From Pseudidiomarina halophila (lineage in GTDB: Bacteria; Pseudomonadota; Gammaproteobacteria; Enterobacterales; Alteromonadaceae): a stretch of 64,000 bases of DNA. Location of the stretch: the NCBI RefSeq assembly GCF_003987215.1, contig NZ_PIPW01000001.1:744001-808000 (forward strand). The letters run 5' to 3'. Positions 44,217-53,730 of the stretch are shown here, piece by piece (within the stretch, counting starts at the first letter, position 1; every line of letters begins with the position of its first letter). Both the position numbers and the translations under genes were made by a program. The notes beneath the pieces are model-generated. The model was not told the origin of the DNA and ran no database searches. It saw nothing but the letters and a program-made list of their open reading frames with translations.

Positions 44217-45838
44217 CGTAACACTCTCTTTTTACGGGTGATCTGGGTTAGCATGAGCGCGCTGAAGGCAATCAGCCATAACAAAGTGGCATAGAGTGCC
44301 GGTAACTGCCATTCGCCACCACTGCTTACCGCAACCAGTTCAGTGGTCAAGGTCGGTAGACGTCCGGCACTTAGCAGCAAGGTCGGTACATACTGCGCCA
44401 CACTAACTAAAAAGGTCACCATGAAGCAATGCGCCAGGGCACTATGCAATAAAGGGCGTTTAAACCACCACCAACTGTGCCAGTACCGGTAACCCAAACT
44501 GCGGCCCACAGATAAATGTATCTGCGTTACCGCGCGCTCAGCCGGCGCATAAACCAGATAGCCATAGGCAAATGAAAACCAAACATGCGCAACAAGAACG
44601 CTGATATAGGTTGATGACATGAATGTTGACCAATCACTGGCGAGCCAGGCCACCACCAAACTGAGCTGTGGCACAAATAACGCCAGCAGCAGCCAGGCAT
44701 CAGCAAGCTCATAACTACGGTAGCGCTGCCACTCGCGCAGCCAGACAATCATTAAGGTCGCCAGTGTTGCGGTTGCCAGCGCAAGACCAAGGGTGGTTGT
44801 TGCAAGGGTAAGCGCGTCACCGCTGCGCTCAAGCCAATGCTCAAAGTTCCAGACTTGCGGTAAAACCTGCGGATAGAACCAACCACGCCCCAGACTAAGA
44901 GCGACTAAAGCGACTAAAGCCATACAGCTAACCACCACGAAAATCCCCCGCGCAGTGAAGCTGAACCAGTGGGTTGCAGCGGCAGCTATGCGGGTGACAG
45001 CTGGCTTGACCCGGCTCCCGATGCGCCATCCGATCAGTTTCGTTAAGCTGCGTTCCAGCAAGTAAAAAGCAACCACCATGACCACGCCGAAAGCAATAAG
45101 TAGCCAGGTCCCCTGTGCGGCAAGACTTTGACTTACGGCATCGAACTGCAACTGCCAACTGACAATCAGGGGTGCCAGTAAGGGTGGATTCAATGGTCCG
45201 GCAACCTGCGCTAAATCCACCACCGCGACACTGTAAATTGCCACAGCAAAGAGGATCAACCGCATCGCCCGTAACCACGCCGGAAATACCACTAACCACC
45301 AGCTTCGGTCCGGCGCAGTGCCCAGCGCCTGACCTTGCAGTAGCCATTGCCGATAAGGTAACTGGCCCAGTTGCTGACGACCCATCACCACTAAAAACGG
45401 CGTTTCTTTAATGACCAGAATAGTGATCAGGGTGACCAATGACTGCTGTTCAAACCAGGGCAACGAAAACGGCAGTAAGCGATCAAACCAGCCATACGGC
45501 GTAAACAGCCATAAGAAGGCAATGGCAAAAGCCAGATGCGGTGCCGCAAAGGTTATTCCTACGTCATTTCTGGCCGGATTCAGCGCAACCGCATCACGGG
45601 CCATGATCAACGAGGCACAGGCCAACGCCAGCAAGCTGCTCAGCAGACCGACCAACAGTGTTTTACCGACAACGGTTGCGATTCCCGGGTAGTCCCAGAA
45701 GCCAGTACCAGTTAAAGGCAGTGCCATCGGCAAACCCTGTCCCGCGAACCACCAGGGCGCAAGTAATGCGCCCCCAGTCAGTACCAGGCCCAGAACCCAC
45801 ATCGCTTGCCGAATCATCGCTGGTACCTCTGCAGCCAT
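44213..45838 (-). CDS. ynjC: ABC transporter permease, two-domain (YnjC-like)
   Basis: This is a polytopic inner-membrane permease with two fused binding-protein-dependent transport modules and about 12 hydrophobic helices in 541 residues, similar in organisation to YnjC and ThiP. EAA-like loops can be seen near LLQGQALGTAPDRSWW in the first half and HLSVGRSLGYRYWHSWW in the second. Its start overlaps the end of the YnjB-like gene by 25 nt and its end overlaps the ATPase gene by 4 nt, so all subunits should be made in step. An in-frame start a few codons later (MIRQAMWVL) is possible. Confidence 0.88.
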   Translation of the reverse strand: MAAEVPAMIRQAMWVLGLVLTGGALLAPWWFAGQGLPMALPLTGTGFWDYPGIATVVGKTLLVGLLSSLLALACASLIMARDAVALNPARNDVGITFAAPHLAFAIAFLWLFTPYGWFDRLLPFSLPWFEQQSLVTLITILVIKETPFLVVMGRQQLGQLPYRQWLLQGQALGTAPDRSWWLVVFPAWLRAMRLILFAVAIYSVAVVDLAQVAGPLNPPLLAPLIVSWQLQFDAVSQSLAAQGTWLLIAFGVVMVVAFYLLERSLTKLIGWRIGSRVKPAVTRIAAAATHWFSFTARGIFVVVSCMALVALVALSLGRGWFYPQVLPQVWNFEHWLERSGDALTLATTTLGLALATATLATLMIVWLREWQRYRSYELADAWLLLALFVPQLSLVVAWLASDWSTFMSSTYISVLVAHVWFSFAYGYLVYAPAERAVTQIHLSVGRSLGYRYWHSWWWFKRPLLHSALAHCFMVTFLVSVAQYVPTLLLSAGRLPTLTTELVAVSSGGEWQLPALYATLLWLIAFSALMLTQITRKKRVLR

Positions 45839-47022
45839 GCTTGCTCAAGCACAGCTGTCCATTGCACATGAGGCTCAGGATGACTGGGGAAAAGTGTTAC
45901 ATCTGTTGTCGCTGTGGATGGCTTGATAACCATAGGATCGCCCCAGCCATCAAGAGCAGCTTTGCGTTGCTGAGCCTTTTCACTAAGCAGAAAGTTTATA
46001 ACCTTCAAGGCAGCAGGATGTTGGGCACTGGCCCGTGGAATAGCAAGGTAATGAAAATTGGTTAACGCGGTAGTACCCAGGCTCACTGCTCGTGCTGCCG
46101 GCGTCAGCCTTAACTGTTGTTGCAGTGCAGGGATCTCGTTGGGATTGAAGGTTACAGCGTTATCTAAAGTGCCGTGATTTAACCATTGGCGTTGTTGTGC
46201 GGCAGACCCCGGAAACTCCCGTCCCTGACGCCACAGATGTGGATGTAACTGATCCAGGTAACGCCAGAGTGGTGCCAACACCTGTTCGATCGACACTGTC
46301 TTCGGATCCCGTTGCAGTAACTGCGGCTGGTCGACTAATTCATAGGCTAAAGCTTTTAGCCAGCTGGTACCGTGGAAGGACGGCGGTTTTGGATACGACA
46401 AGCGACCCGGAAAATTTTTTGCGAGCTGCAAAAATTGTTTGGTCGTAAGCATACTGTCAGCGCCGATGTCCGTTAGCAATGCATCGCGGACTACCAACTG
46501 AAATTGAGCTATGCCCCAGGGTAATTCCTGCCCATCGACAGCAACCCCAAAGTCAGTCTGCCAATTGAGGTCATCACGGAGTAAGCTGGTATTAGGTACC
46601 TTCGCGGGCAATCCGGTAAGCAACTTGTCAGCTTCTTTTAATACCTGAAAGTTTTCACCATTGATCCATAACAGATCGATTTTGCTGGCTGCCGGCGTCC
46701 GTTCGGCCAGCAGTAACGCGACCGCCTCGCCAATATCAGCAACTTTCACATGCTGTAAGCGAATCCCCTCTTCAGCCGCCAGCTGTTGCTGCACCCAGCG
46801 CAGGTAGGCATTTACCGATTCCGAACCGCCCCAGGCGTAAAAATAGACCACCTCCTGCTCTGGAGCTTCCGACTCCGGCGCTGCAGCACTGGCTGATACC
46901 GTCAACGGCAGACCACACAGCACGAGTCCGAGCAACAACCTAGACAATGCCGCTTTGCTGAACAACCAGCAGTTAAGGGGCGACTCCTTGAGTAGCAACG
47001 TAAGTGACAACGTAAATGACAA
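45814..47022 (-). CDS. ynjB: ABC transporter substrate-binding protein (YnjB-like)
   Basis: This is the periplasmic solute-binding protein of the ynj-type importer. The mature part resembles family 1 binding proteins (YFYAWGGSESVNAYLRWVQQQL, SKIDLLWINGENFQVLKEADKL, PWGIAQFQLVVRD). A signal peptide core (RLLLGLVLCGLPLTVSASA) is clear, but the start is not: there is no in-frame ATG before it. The coordinates begin at a TTG inside 12-nt tandem repeats; a TTG at 46965 (giving MFSKAALSRLLLG) makes a more normal signal peptide, with AAGGAG unusually far upstream. The substrate is unknown. Confidence 0.85.
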   Translation of the reverse strand: MSFTLSLTLLLKESPLNCWLFSKAALSRLLLGLVLCGLPLTVSASAAAPESEAPEQEVVYFYAWGGSESVNAYLRWVQQQLAAEEGIRLQHVKVADIGEAVALLLAERTPAASKIDLLWINGENFQVLKEADKLLTGLPAKVPNTSLLRDDLNWQTDFGVAVDGQELPWGIAQFQLVVRDALLTDIGADSMLTTKQFLQLAKNFPGRLSYPKPPSFHGTSWLKALAYELVDQPQLLQRDPKTVSIEQVLAPLWRYLDQLHPHLWRQGREFPGSAAQQRQWLNHGTLDNAVTFNPNEIPALQQQLRLTPAARAVSLGTTALTNFHYLAIPRASAQHPAALKVINFLLSEKAQQRKAALDGWGDPMVIKPSTATTDVTLFPSHPEPHVQWTAVLEQAWLQRYQR

Positions 47023-47028
47023 CGTAAA
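46993..47028. repeat. three 12-nt tandem repeats at the ynjB-like start
   Basis: Two perfect copies of TGACAACGTAAA (47005-47016 and 47017-47028) are preceded by a third copy with three differences (46993-47004). The repeats sit upstream of, or just inside, the ynjB-like reading frame. They may be binding sites on one helix face or a simple slippage repeat. Confidence 0.75.
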
Positions 47029-47131
47029 GTTCCGTAACTGAATGGTGTGCCAATAGTTATGTATTTGCCGTACGTTGATCTAGAGTATAGTGATCTGCGT
47101 AATTAATCTATAACCAACAATGGAGCTTGTC

Positions 47132-47854
47132 ATGTTAAAGAAAATCGGATCATTGCTAATTATTATAGGTTTTTTGGCCGCTTTTATGTTGTTAGTGGCA
47201 GGCCCGCTGTACCGCTGGCAACTACTTGATCTTGGCATTGCGTTTACCTTGTTGCGCTGGGCTGCCTATGTTGGTGTTGCAGCTGTTGTCCTCATCATTA
47301 TCTATTTAATCTGGCAGCGCCCGCGCGGTGGCCGTCTGGCCCTGCTTACCGTTGCTGCTATTGCAGGCACGATAAGCTTCTATCTGCCTTATCAGCAGTT
47401 ACAGACCGCACGCAGCGTTCCGCCTATTCATGACATATCTACAGACCTGCAGCAGCCGCCTGAGTTTGCCGCCATTGCGCCTTTACGTGCCGATGCACCG
47501 AATCCGTTACCCTATCCGGGCGAAGAAACTGCTGAACAACAACGCAGTGCTTATCCTGACCTTGGACCAATCTATTTTTCACAAGATCTGGAGCGGGTAT
47601 TTCAGGCCGCGTTAACGGTAGTTAACGATATGGGCTGGCAACTTGTCGCCAGTGACCTTGCCGAAGGACGCATTGAAGCGACTGCATCAACCTTTTGGTT
47701 TGGCTTTAAAGATGACGTGGTGATTCGGCTGCGTAGCGAAGATCAACAAACACGGGTTGACGTCCGCAGTAAATCACGGGTGGGCCGCAGCGACGTCGGT
47801 AAAAATGCGGCACGTATACGTGACTTTCAACAACAACTACAAGGAATTCTATGA
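47132..47854 (+). CDS. DUF1499 membrane protein
   Basis: This is a 240-residue protein of unknown function with three hydrophobic helices (about residues 5-27, 38-58 and 68-86) and a C-terminal DUF1499 domain (about 135-240) recognised by [45 protein letters not shown] and [21 protein letters not shown] choose the ATG giving MLKKIGSLL since GGAG lies 7 nt upstream; an ATG four codons earlier is also in frame. The following msrAB gene overlaps its stop (ATGA). It is divergent from ynjB. DUF1499 proteins are widespread and uncharacterised. Confidence 0.88.
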   Translation: MLKKIGSLLIIIGFLAAFMLLVAGPLYRWQLLDLGIAFTLLRWAAYVGVAAVVLIIIYLIWQRPRGGRLALLTVAAIAGTISFYLPYQQLQTARSVPPIHDISTDLQQPPEFAAIAPLRADAPNPLPYPGEETAEQQRSAYPDLGPIYFSQDLERVFQAALTVVNDMGWQLVASDLAEGRIEATASTFWFGFKDDVVIRLRSEDQQTRVDVRSKSRVGRSDVGKNAARIRDFQQQLQGIL

Positions 47855-48966
47855 GGTTAATTACGATAGCTCTGTGGTTCGGGCTAGCGCTGACCAGCAC
47901 CGCAACCTTCAGCCAATCGAGCGATGAAAAGGTCGCCACCTTTGCTGGCGGTTGTTTCTGGTGTGTTGAGAAAGCGTTTGAGGATGTCCCGGGTGTGCGC
48001 GAGGCTGTCTCCGGCTATGCCGGTGGCACCGAAGTCGATCCGAGCTACGAGCAGGTAGCTGGCGGACAGACGAGCCACACCGAAGCGGTACAGGTTTATT
48101 ATGACCCCTCGGTAGTCAGCTATACAGGATTGCTGCAGGCGTTCTGGCGTATGATGGATCCGACGGATCTTGATGGTCAGTTCGTTGACCGTGGCCAGCA
48201 GTACCGTCCGGCCATCTTCTATCACAATGAACAGCAACGCGAAATTGCCTTGCGCGAACGGGAAAAGTTACGCGAGCAAAACCGCTATGAGGATCCTGTT
48301 GTGGTACCTGTTGAGCCATTCACAACCTTTTATCGGGCAGAAGACTATCACCAGGACTACTATAAGAAGAGTTCGGTACGCTATTGGATTTACACCCGTA
48401 ACTCTGGTCGTTTCCAGTTCACCGAAAAAGTCTGGGGCGACGATTACGACGTCGATTTTCGCAAATTTGAGGATAAACCAGCTATGAGTGACGCAGAACA
48501 GCCACAAGCAAGTCTGGATTTCAGCGACTATCAGAAGCCAGCAGATGAAACCCTGCGCGAACAATTAACGCCGTTACAATACTCGGTATCACAACGCGGT
48601 AAGACCGAGCGTGCGTTCAATAACGAGTATTGGGATGAAGAACGCGCCGGGATTTATGTCGATATTGTCAGCGGCGAACCACTGTTTTCGTCTGCCGACA
48701 AATTTGAATCTGGCACGGGTTGGCCAAGCTTTACTAAGCCAATTGATGACAAATTTGTAGTCACCAAAACTGACCGCTCCTGGTTCATGACCCGCACCGA
48801 AGTTAAAAGTCGCTATGCAGACTCACACCTGGGGCATGTCTTTGAAGATGGTCCGGAGCCCACCGGCTTAAGGTATTGCATGAATTCCGCTGCCATGCGG
48901 TTTATTCCATTAGACGACATGGCAGAAGAAGGCTACAGCGAATACATTGATCAGGTGAAGGACTAA
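47851..48966 (+). CDS. msrAB: bifunctional peptide methionine sulfoxide reductase MsrA/MsrB, exported
   Basis: This is a fusion of two methionine sulfoxide reductases that repair oxidised methionine, S form by MsrA and R form by MsrB. A signal peptide (about residues 1-21) predicts a periplasmic location. MsrA occupies about 27-200 with the active site GGCFWC (C35 catalytic, C38). MsrB occupies about 230-360 with GTGWPSF and the catalytic RYCMNSA (C343). The zinc-binding CxxC pairs of many MsrB proteins are absent ([13 protein letters not shown] replaces them), as in PilB-type MsrB. No thioredoxin-like domain is attached, so an external reductant is needed. It overlaps the DUF1499 gene by 4 nt; its stop is 2 nt from the converging ggt stop. 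Confidence 0.94.
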   Translation: MRLITIALWFGLALTSTATFSQSSDEKVATFAGGCFWCVEKAFEDVPGVREAVSGYAGGTEVDPSYEQVAGGQTSHTEAVQVYYDPSVVSYTGLLQAFWRMMDPTDLDGQFVDRGQQYRPAIFYHNEQQREIALREREKLREQNRYEDPVVVPVEPFTTFYRAEDYHQDYYKKSSVRYWIYTRNSGRFQFTEKVWGDDYDVDFRKFEDKPAMSDAEQPQASLDFSDYQKPADETLREQLTPLQYSVSQRGKTERAFNNEYWDEERAGIYVDIVSGEPLFSSADKFESGTGWPSFTKPIDDKFVVTKTDRSWFMTRTEVKSRYADSHLGHVFEDGPEPTGLRYCMNSAAMRFIPLDDMAEEGYSEYIDQVKD

Positions 48967-48968
48967 GT

Positions 48969-50735
48969 TTAGTCTTGTTCACCCAGAGCTACCCCTTCGC
49001 GGCGTGGATCGGCGCCGCCCAACAATTGCCCGTTCGGTAAGATGGAAATACCATGCAAACCGCTATTTAGCCCAGTGACCCGCACGTTATGACCCATTGC
49101 TTTTAATGCTTTAGCGAGTTCAGCCATTTCAGTGCCCTCTTCCAACGCCGTGTAGTTATTAAGGTTGGTAACATGCGGCTGGTCGATGGCTTGCTGCATA
49201 TTCATATTCCAGTCAAGCACACCCAATAATGTCTGTGCCACATAATTGATGATTCTCGCGCCGCCGGGTGACCCTACCACGTGTAGCAGATCATCACCCT
49301 CAGCATCAAACACCATGGTTGGCGCCATTGAACTTCGGGGGCGTTTGCCACCTTGTACCCGATTGGCGATAAGTTCCCCATTGACTCGGGGTTGTAACGA
49401 AAAGTCAGTGAGCTGGTTATTTAACAGGAAGCCACTTGCCATCACCGACGAGCCAAAGCCCATTTCGATGCTGGTAGTCATGGATACCGCATTACCGTTC
49501 GCGTCGACGATCGAAATATGACTGGTGTTAGGAAATTCCGGCGAGCGATCATCAGCAAAAGCATAATTTGCAAATATGCCCGGTTCGGCATGGGTAAGGT
49601 CACGATTACCTATCTGACGCGCACGGGACGCTAAATAGGCCTTTTTCAGCATATCCTGCACGGGAACCGTGACAAAATCGCTATCCGCGATATAACGATT
49701 GCGGTCGGCAAAGGCAAGCCGGGAAGCCTGAGTAAAGTGATGGGCTGCCTCTTTGCTGACAGGTTGCCACTGGGCAACCGGGAAGTTCTCTAAAATCCCG
49801 AGGATTTGCAATACCGTCAAACCGCCGGAGCTCGGTGGCCCCATACCACATACAGTGTAAATACGATAAGCGTTACACACGGGTTCGCGCACTACAGCCT
49901 GATAATTTGCGAGATCTTCAAGGGTCAGCAAGCCAGGTGCGAGCGCGCTGGTTTGCACTGCATTTACAACCTTTTCAGCAATAGGTCCGCGATAAAATGC
50001 ATCGGCACCCTGCTCCGCAACTAAGCGCAGAGCCCAGGCGAGCTCAGGGTTTTGTTTTAGCGTACCAGCTTGCAGTGCTTGTCCGTCGGGGTAGAAATAC
50101 TCTTTCGCAGGACTTAATTTTCGTAAACCGGGGTTCAGATCCATTTCCAATAACATCTGTAACCGCCTGGACACTTCAAATCCCTGTTCAGCAGCTTCTA
50201 TAGTAGCGCTAAAAAGCTCTTCCCATGGACGCTTTCCCCAACGGTTATGCGCAACTTCAAGGCCCTTCAGAACACCGGGTGCACCTACAGAACGGCCACC
50301 AACAACCGCATCCCAGAAATCTTCCGGTGGTTTACCATTGGCATTTAAGAACAGAGTTTCGTCAGCATTGGCTGGCGCTTTTTCCCGTGCGTCAATCGTA
50401 TAAAGATGTTCTTCGGCAGCATCCCAATACAAAATAAAGGCGCCGCCGCCAATACCTGAAGACTGAGGTTCAGTAAGGGTTAACATCGCCTGAACTGCGA
50501 CGGCTGCATCGATCGCTGATCCGCCATCCGCCAACACAGCGCGACCTGCTGCGGCCGCCTCAGGCGTTGCTGCAGCAACCATATATTCGTTGGCATAAAC
50601 GGCATTTTTATCAACCACGCCTGTTGCGGCTTCGGGTTCGCGTTTATCGCGTTGATTACCTTCAGTGATTTGAGGCGAACAGGCCCCTAGCGTAAAGCTG
50701 GTAAGCAAAAAAACTGCTAAAGCGGTAGATTTCAT
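48969..50735 (-). CDS. ggt: gamma-glutamyltransferase (lipoprotein form)
   Basis: This N-terminal nucleophile hydrolase cleaves or transfers the gamma-glutamyl group of glutathione and related peptides in the periplasm. A lipobox LGAC (Cys19) marks it as a lipoprotein, unlike soluble E. coli Ggt. The self-processing nucleophile is T404 in NTSHISIVD, the new N-terminus of the small subunit. GIGGGAF, the substrate-site GSPGGARIINYV, and SSGG (302-305) are present. At 588 residues its length is typical. It converges on msrAB with 2 nt between stops and no terminator hairpin. Expected role is glutathione salvage or peptide catabolism. Confidence 0.94.
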   Translation of the reverse strand: MKSTALAVFLLTSFTLGACSPQITEGNQRDKREPEAATGVVDKNAVYANEYMVAAATPEAAAAGRAVLADGGSAIDAAVAVQAMLTLTEPQSSGIGGGAFILYWDAAEEHLYTIDAREKAPANADETLFLNANGKPPEDFWDAVVGGRSVGAPGVLKGLEVAHNRWGKRPWEELFSATIEAAEQGFEVSRRLQMLLEMDLNPGLRKLSPAKEYFYPDGQALQAGTLKQNPELAWALRLVAEQGADAFYRGPIAEKVVNAVQTSALAPGLLTLEDLANYQAVVREPVCNAYRIYTVCGMGPPSSGGLTVLQILGILENFPVAQWQPVSKEAAHHFTQASRLAFADRNRYIADSDFVTVPVQDMLKKAYLASRARQIGNRDLTHAEPGIFANYAFADDRSPEFPNTSHISIVDANGNAVSMTTSIEMGFGSSVMASGFLLNNQLTDFSLQPRVNGELIANRVQGGKRPRSSMAPTMVFDAEGDDLLHVVGSPGGARIINYVAQTLLGVLDWNMNMQQAIDQPHVTNLNNYTALEEGTEMAELAKALKAMGHNVRVTGLNSGLHGISILPNGQLLGGADPRREGVALGEQD

Positions 50736-50837
50736 GCGGTGATTCCTTTACGGCCAGACAACCAGCAGTCTGATTCATTGGCGTATTTACAGATGATAAA
50801 CTCCTGCCTATCATAAAGCCCTCGACCACTTATCACA

Positions 50838-51461
50838 ATGCGCGAAGCACTAACTCGACCTATGTCTAATAAAATGCAAGTCATCCTATGTGGGGCATTG
50901 CTCTGCCTGATCAGTATCTGGGCGTACTTTTACCAATTCGAGTCGGCACAGTTTCTCAGTCGCTTCGATTATCATGCTGAGCAGATCTGGCAGCAACCCT
51001 GGCGTCTGGTCACCGCCCATTTCCTGCATTTATCGACCCTGCACTGGGTCGGAAATGTACTTGCTTTTGCTGGGGTAACCATTGTTTTTGCCCGTCACTT
51101 TACCGTTCGTACCTACCTTAATGCGCTACTGATTCTTACGGTCGGTAGCGCTGCATTGCTATGGTTTGCCGGCTACCAACAACGGTTTGTTGGCTTATCC
51201 GCGGTGGTTCATGGCTTGTTAGTAATGGGCATTCTGTTGGAGTATCGTGGTGATGACACACCAGCACATAAACGCCTGCTGCTGCTGGCACTCGGCCTCT
51301 TGCTGGCGAAGTTAGCCGCAGAATGGCTAGGCTGGTGGACAAGTCCGTTAACGACTGGGCAAGATGATCAACTCTGGCAATTGCATGGCGCCGGTATTAT
51401 CTGCGGCATCCTTGCCTGGTGGCTCCATAACCGGCGATTGGCGAAACTTGCCCAGTCGTAA
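50838..51461 (+). CDS. rrtA: rhombosortase-like rhomboid-family serine protease
   Basis: This is a predicted intramembrane serine protease of about 207 residues with six hydrophobic segments. The arrangement is that of rhombosortase: WRLVTAHFLHLSTLHWVGN, the nucleophile motif GLSAVVHG (classical form GLSG), and a final-helix histidine in HGAGIICG. Rhombosortases process proteins with a C-terminal GlyGly-CTERM tail in type II secreting bacteria; I see no such substrate in this window. The start is uncertain: ATGs at 50838, 50862 (MSNKMQVIL) and 50874 are in frame and none has a good ribosome site. Confidence 0.82.
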   Translation: MREALTRPMSNKMQVILCGALLCLISIWAYFYQFESAQFLSRFDYHAEQIWQQPWRLVTAHFLHLSTLHWVGNVLAFAGVTIVFARHFTVRTYLNALLILTVGSAALLWFAGYQQRFVGLSAVVHGLLVMGILLEYRGDDTPAHKRLLLLALGLLLAKLAAEWLGWWTSPLTTGQDDQLWQLHGAGIICGILAWWLHNRRLAKLAQS

Positions 51462-51482
51462 CAGCAGAACAGTGGCTTAAAA

Positions 51483-51791
51483 TCAGAACTCGATACGCTC
51501 TTTATTAAGTTCCAGTAAGCGGGGACCTATCCCCTTAATCTGCATCAACTGATTGATATCACTGAAACCGCCTAACTGTTCCCGCAGGGCAATAATTGCT
51601 TCTGCGCGTTTTTGTCCGACACCGGTCAACGCCATACTTAGCTCAGCGGCGGACGCGGTATTCAGATTAACCTTCATCACCGCCTGCTGAGCAGCTGCTT
51701 GTTGCGTTGGTTGAACCGTGGGCATGGCGTAAGCACCAGGCAGCAAAGTTGATCCGATGACCAGCGCAGATAATGCTGTTTTCCGTAACAT
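51483..51791 (-). CDS. ComEA-family helix-hairpin-helix DNA-binding protein
   Basis: This is a small exported DNA-binding protein, 102 residues, with a signal peptide (about 1-22, ending AYA) and a C-terminal HhH pair: VNLNTASAAELSMALTGVG and the second hairpin INQLMQIKGIGPRLLELN. In competent bacteria such ComEA proteins hold incoming DNA in the periplasm; the gene is consistent with natural uptake ability but does not prove it. I start at the ATG giving MLRKTALSA, which has AAGGAG at ideal spacing; an ATG seven codons earlier lacks a ribosome site. It converges with rrtA. Confidence 0.93.
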   Translation of the reverse strand: MLRKTALSALVIGSTLLPGAYAMPTVQPTQQAAAQQAVMKVNLNTASAAELSMALTGVGQKRAEAIIALREQLGGFSDINQLMQIKGIGPRLLELNKERIEF

Positions 51792-51873
51792 TTTAAGCTC
51801 CTTAGTTGTCACTGCGAATGCAGTACTAAAAGCTTAAATGGATGCTGACCGGTTAGCTAATCACAAACACGGA

Positions 51874-52572
51874 TTATCCCGTAAGCGATGCCTGTATTGC
51901 CGCGAGAGCTGCAGCCGGGTCATCAGCCTGAGTAATAGGCCGGCCAATAACTAACACCTGAATGCCTTGCTTTGCCGCTTCTTCAGGAGTCATAACCCGT
52001 CGTTGATCACCTTGTTCAGCGCCTGCTGGTCGGATACCCGGGGTGACCAAGACAAAATCCTTGCCGCATTCTTGTTGGATCATTGCAGCTTCTTGCGCCG
52101 AACAGACCACGCCATCGAGCCCCACCCCCTGCGCTAATGCCGCCAGGTACTTAACCTGTTCAGCGGGTTGTCGTTGCACGCCTACTTCGGCGAGATCACT
52201 CGCTTCCATGCTGGTGAGTACTGTCACCGCTATTAGAAGCGGCGGATTTGGATAATCCGCAAGTGCATCACGTGCAGCCACAAGCATCCGCCGCCCGCCC
52301 GATGCATGCACATTGATCATCCACACGCCAAGGTCAGCCGCAGCGCGCACAGCTTTCGCTACGGTGGTCGGGATGTCATGGAATTTTAAGTCCAAAAACA
52401 CACGAAAATCACGCGCCACCAGCTCGCGGACAAACTCCGGCCCTGCTGCGGTAAATAATTCCTTACCAACTTTTAGCCCGCACTGCTCCGGGTTAAGTTG
52501 TTCGATAAGAGGCCATGCAGCTTCGGCATTTGCATAATCAAGCGCAACAAAAACAGTCGATTGCTGTGTCAT
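51874..52572 (-). CDS. pyrF: orotidine 5'-phosphate decarboxylase
   Basis: This enzyme makes UMP from OMP, the last step of de novo pyrimidine synthesis. The 232 residues carry the catalytic [10 protein letters not shown] with its Lys/Asp network, [20 protein letters not shown] and the phosphate-gripping VTPGIRPAG and VIGRPIT loops. It begins immediately after the lapB stop codon, with the ribosome site GGAG inside the end of lapB, so the genes are translationally linked; the lapA-lapB-pyrF order is conserved in gammaproteobacteria. Confidence 0.98.
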   Translation of the reverse strand: MTQQSTVFVALDYANAEAAWPLIEQLNPEQCGLKVGKELFTAAGPEFVRELVARDFRVFLDLKFHDIPTTVAKAVRAAADLGVWMINVHASGGRRMLVAARDALADYPNPPLLIAVTVLTSMEASDLAEVGVQRQPAEQVKYLAALAQGVGLDGVVCSAQEAAMIQQECGKDFVLVTPGIRPAGAEQGDQRRVMTPEEAAKQGIQVLVIGRPITQADDPAAALAAIQASLTG

Positions 52573-53730
52573 CTAATCTCCATCTAATCCTGTTATCGGT
52601 TTAATTTCACCCCAAACCCGGCACGAGGGGCAGTGCCAATACAATGTTTTGCCGGAGAAGCCACAATGGCGGCAGCGATACTTGGGCCGTTGCTGCATCT
52701 GTTGTTGCACAAGACGTTGCAACATCATTAAGCTGTCGCGCGCCTTCCCAACATCAGCTGCGCGAATATGGAAGTCCATGAGTTGGTGAAAGCCTTTCAT
52801 GGTTGGGTTGCGTAGTAACGCCGATTGCATAAACTTTTCAGCTTCTTCGATGGTTCCGGCTTTGGCGATCGCCTCAGACAACAGCATCGCGGCCGCGGTT
52901 GAATTGGCTTCGCTCACACATTTATGCAGGAAACGTACGAAACCGGCTTCATCCTGTTGACTGGTAAAACAGGCATTTAAAATCGGTAGCGCCTCAGGAA
53001 TAAACGCCGGATCCGCATCAAGGATACTCATCAGCATAGTTTGTGCTTTCGATACTTCCCCCTGTTCGAACCACATACGACCTAAGGAAAGTGCCGCCCG
53101 AACGTTATCTGGATCGTGTTTACGGGCTTTTAAATAGTATTTTTCTGTTGCTGCAGGTTCGTTCTGCAAATTTGCCAGTTCACAATAAAGTTGCGCCACT
53201 ACCGGTTCTGTACTGGCATCGTTGCGGGCTAACTTTAGTGCTACCTTTATTGCTTTGTCCCATTCATGGGTGGCTTCATAAAGTTCGAGCAGGTAACGCT
53301 GACAAGGCTCGGCGAATTCTTTGTCCGTTTGCAGCGCCAACAGCATTTCTTCAGCGCGATCAAATATACCTGCTGCCAGGTAATCCAAACCCAGTTCAAA
53401 CATTGCATGACGGCGTTGCTGTTCACTGATTGCCGGACGGGATGTCAGGTTCTGGTGGATTTTTATCGCCCGATCGATCTCGCCACGACGGCGAAATAAT
53501 TTACCCAGTGCCCAGTGGGTTTCCAAGGTATCGGAATCCACATCTAATAATTCAATAAATAAATCGACGGCTTTATCTGGTTGATCGGAGAGAAGCAGGT
53601 TAAGACCTGTAACATATTGCTTTGAAAACTCTTCCTGCTCGCGGCGCTCTTCATTACGGACACTGTTGCGCCCCATGAACCAGCCATACGCTGCAGCTAC
53701 CGGTAACAGCAGGAACAGCAACTCAAGCAT
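52573..53730 (-). CDS. lapB: lipopolysaccharide assembly protein LapB (YciM)
   Basis: LapB is an inner-membrane-anchored TPR protein that brings LpxC to FtsH for degradation and coordinates lipopolysaccharide synthesis. The 385 residues (389 in E. coli) comprise an N-terminal membrane helix (about 1-18), multiple TPR repeats (about 35-340) and a C-terminal rubredoxin-like zinc knuckle with two CxxC pairs (CRHC and CPSC). Its start overlaps lapA by 8 nt. Its known partner YejM is also encoded in this window, about 44 kb away. Confidence 0.97.
   Translation of the reverse strand: MLELLFLLLPVAAAYGWFMGRNSVRNEERREQEEFSKQYVTGLNLLLSDQPDKAVDLFIELLDVDSDTLETHWALGKLFRRRGEIDRAIKIHQNLTSRPAISEQQRRHAMFELGLDYLAAGIFDRAEEMLLALQTDKEFAEPCQRYLLELYEATHEWDKAIKVALKLARNDASTEPVVAQLYCELANLQNEPAATEKYYLKARKHDPDNVRAALSLGRMWFEQGEVSKAQTMLMSILDADPAFIPEALPILNACFTSQQDEAGFVRFLHKCVSEANSTAAAMLLSEAIAKAGTIEEAEKFMQSALLRNPTMKGFHQLMDFHIRAADVGKARDSLMMLQRLVQQQMQQRPKYRCRHCGFSGKTLYWHCPSCRVWGEIKPITGLDGD

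Noticed and set aside
46993-47028. CRISPR-like repeats
   Set aside because: The units are 12 nt and directly adjacent, with no spacers and no cas genes.
51861-51884. Terminator after pyrF
   Set aside because: Only a 4-bp stem (ACGG/CCGT) overlapping the stop codon and a poor T-rich stretch; not convincing.
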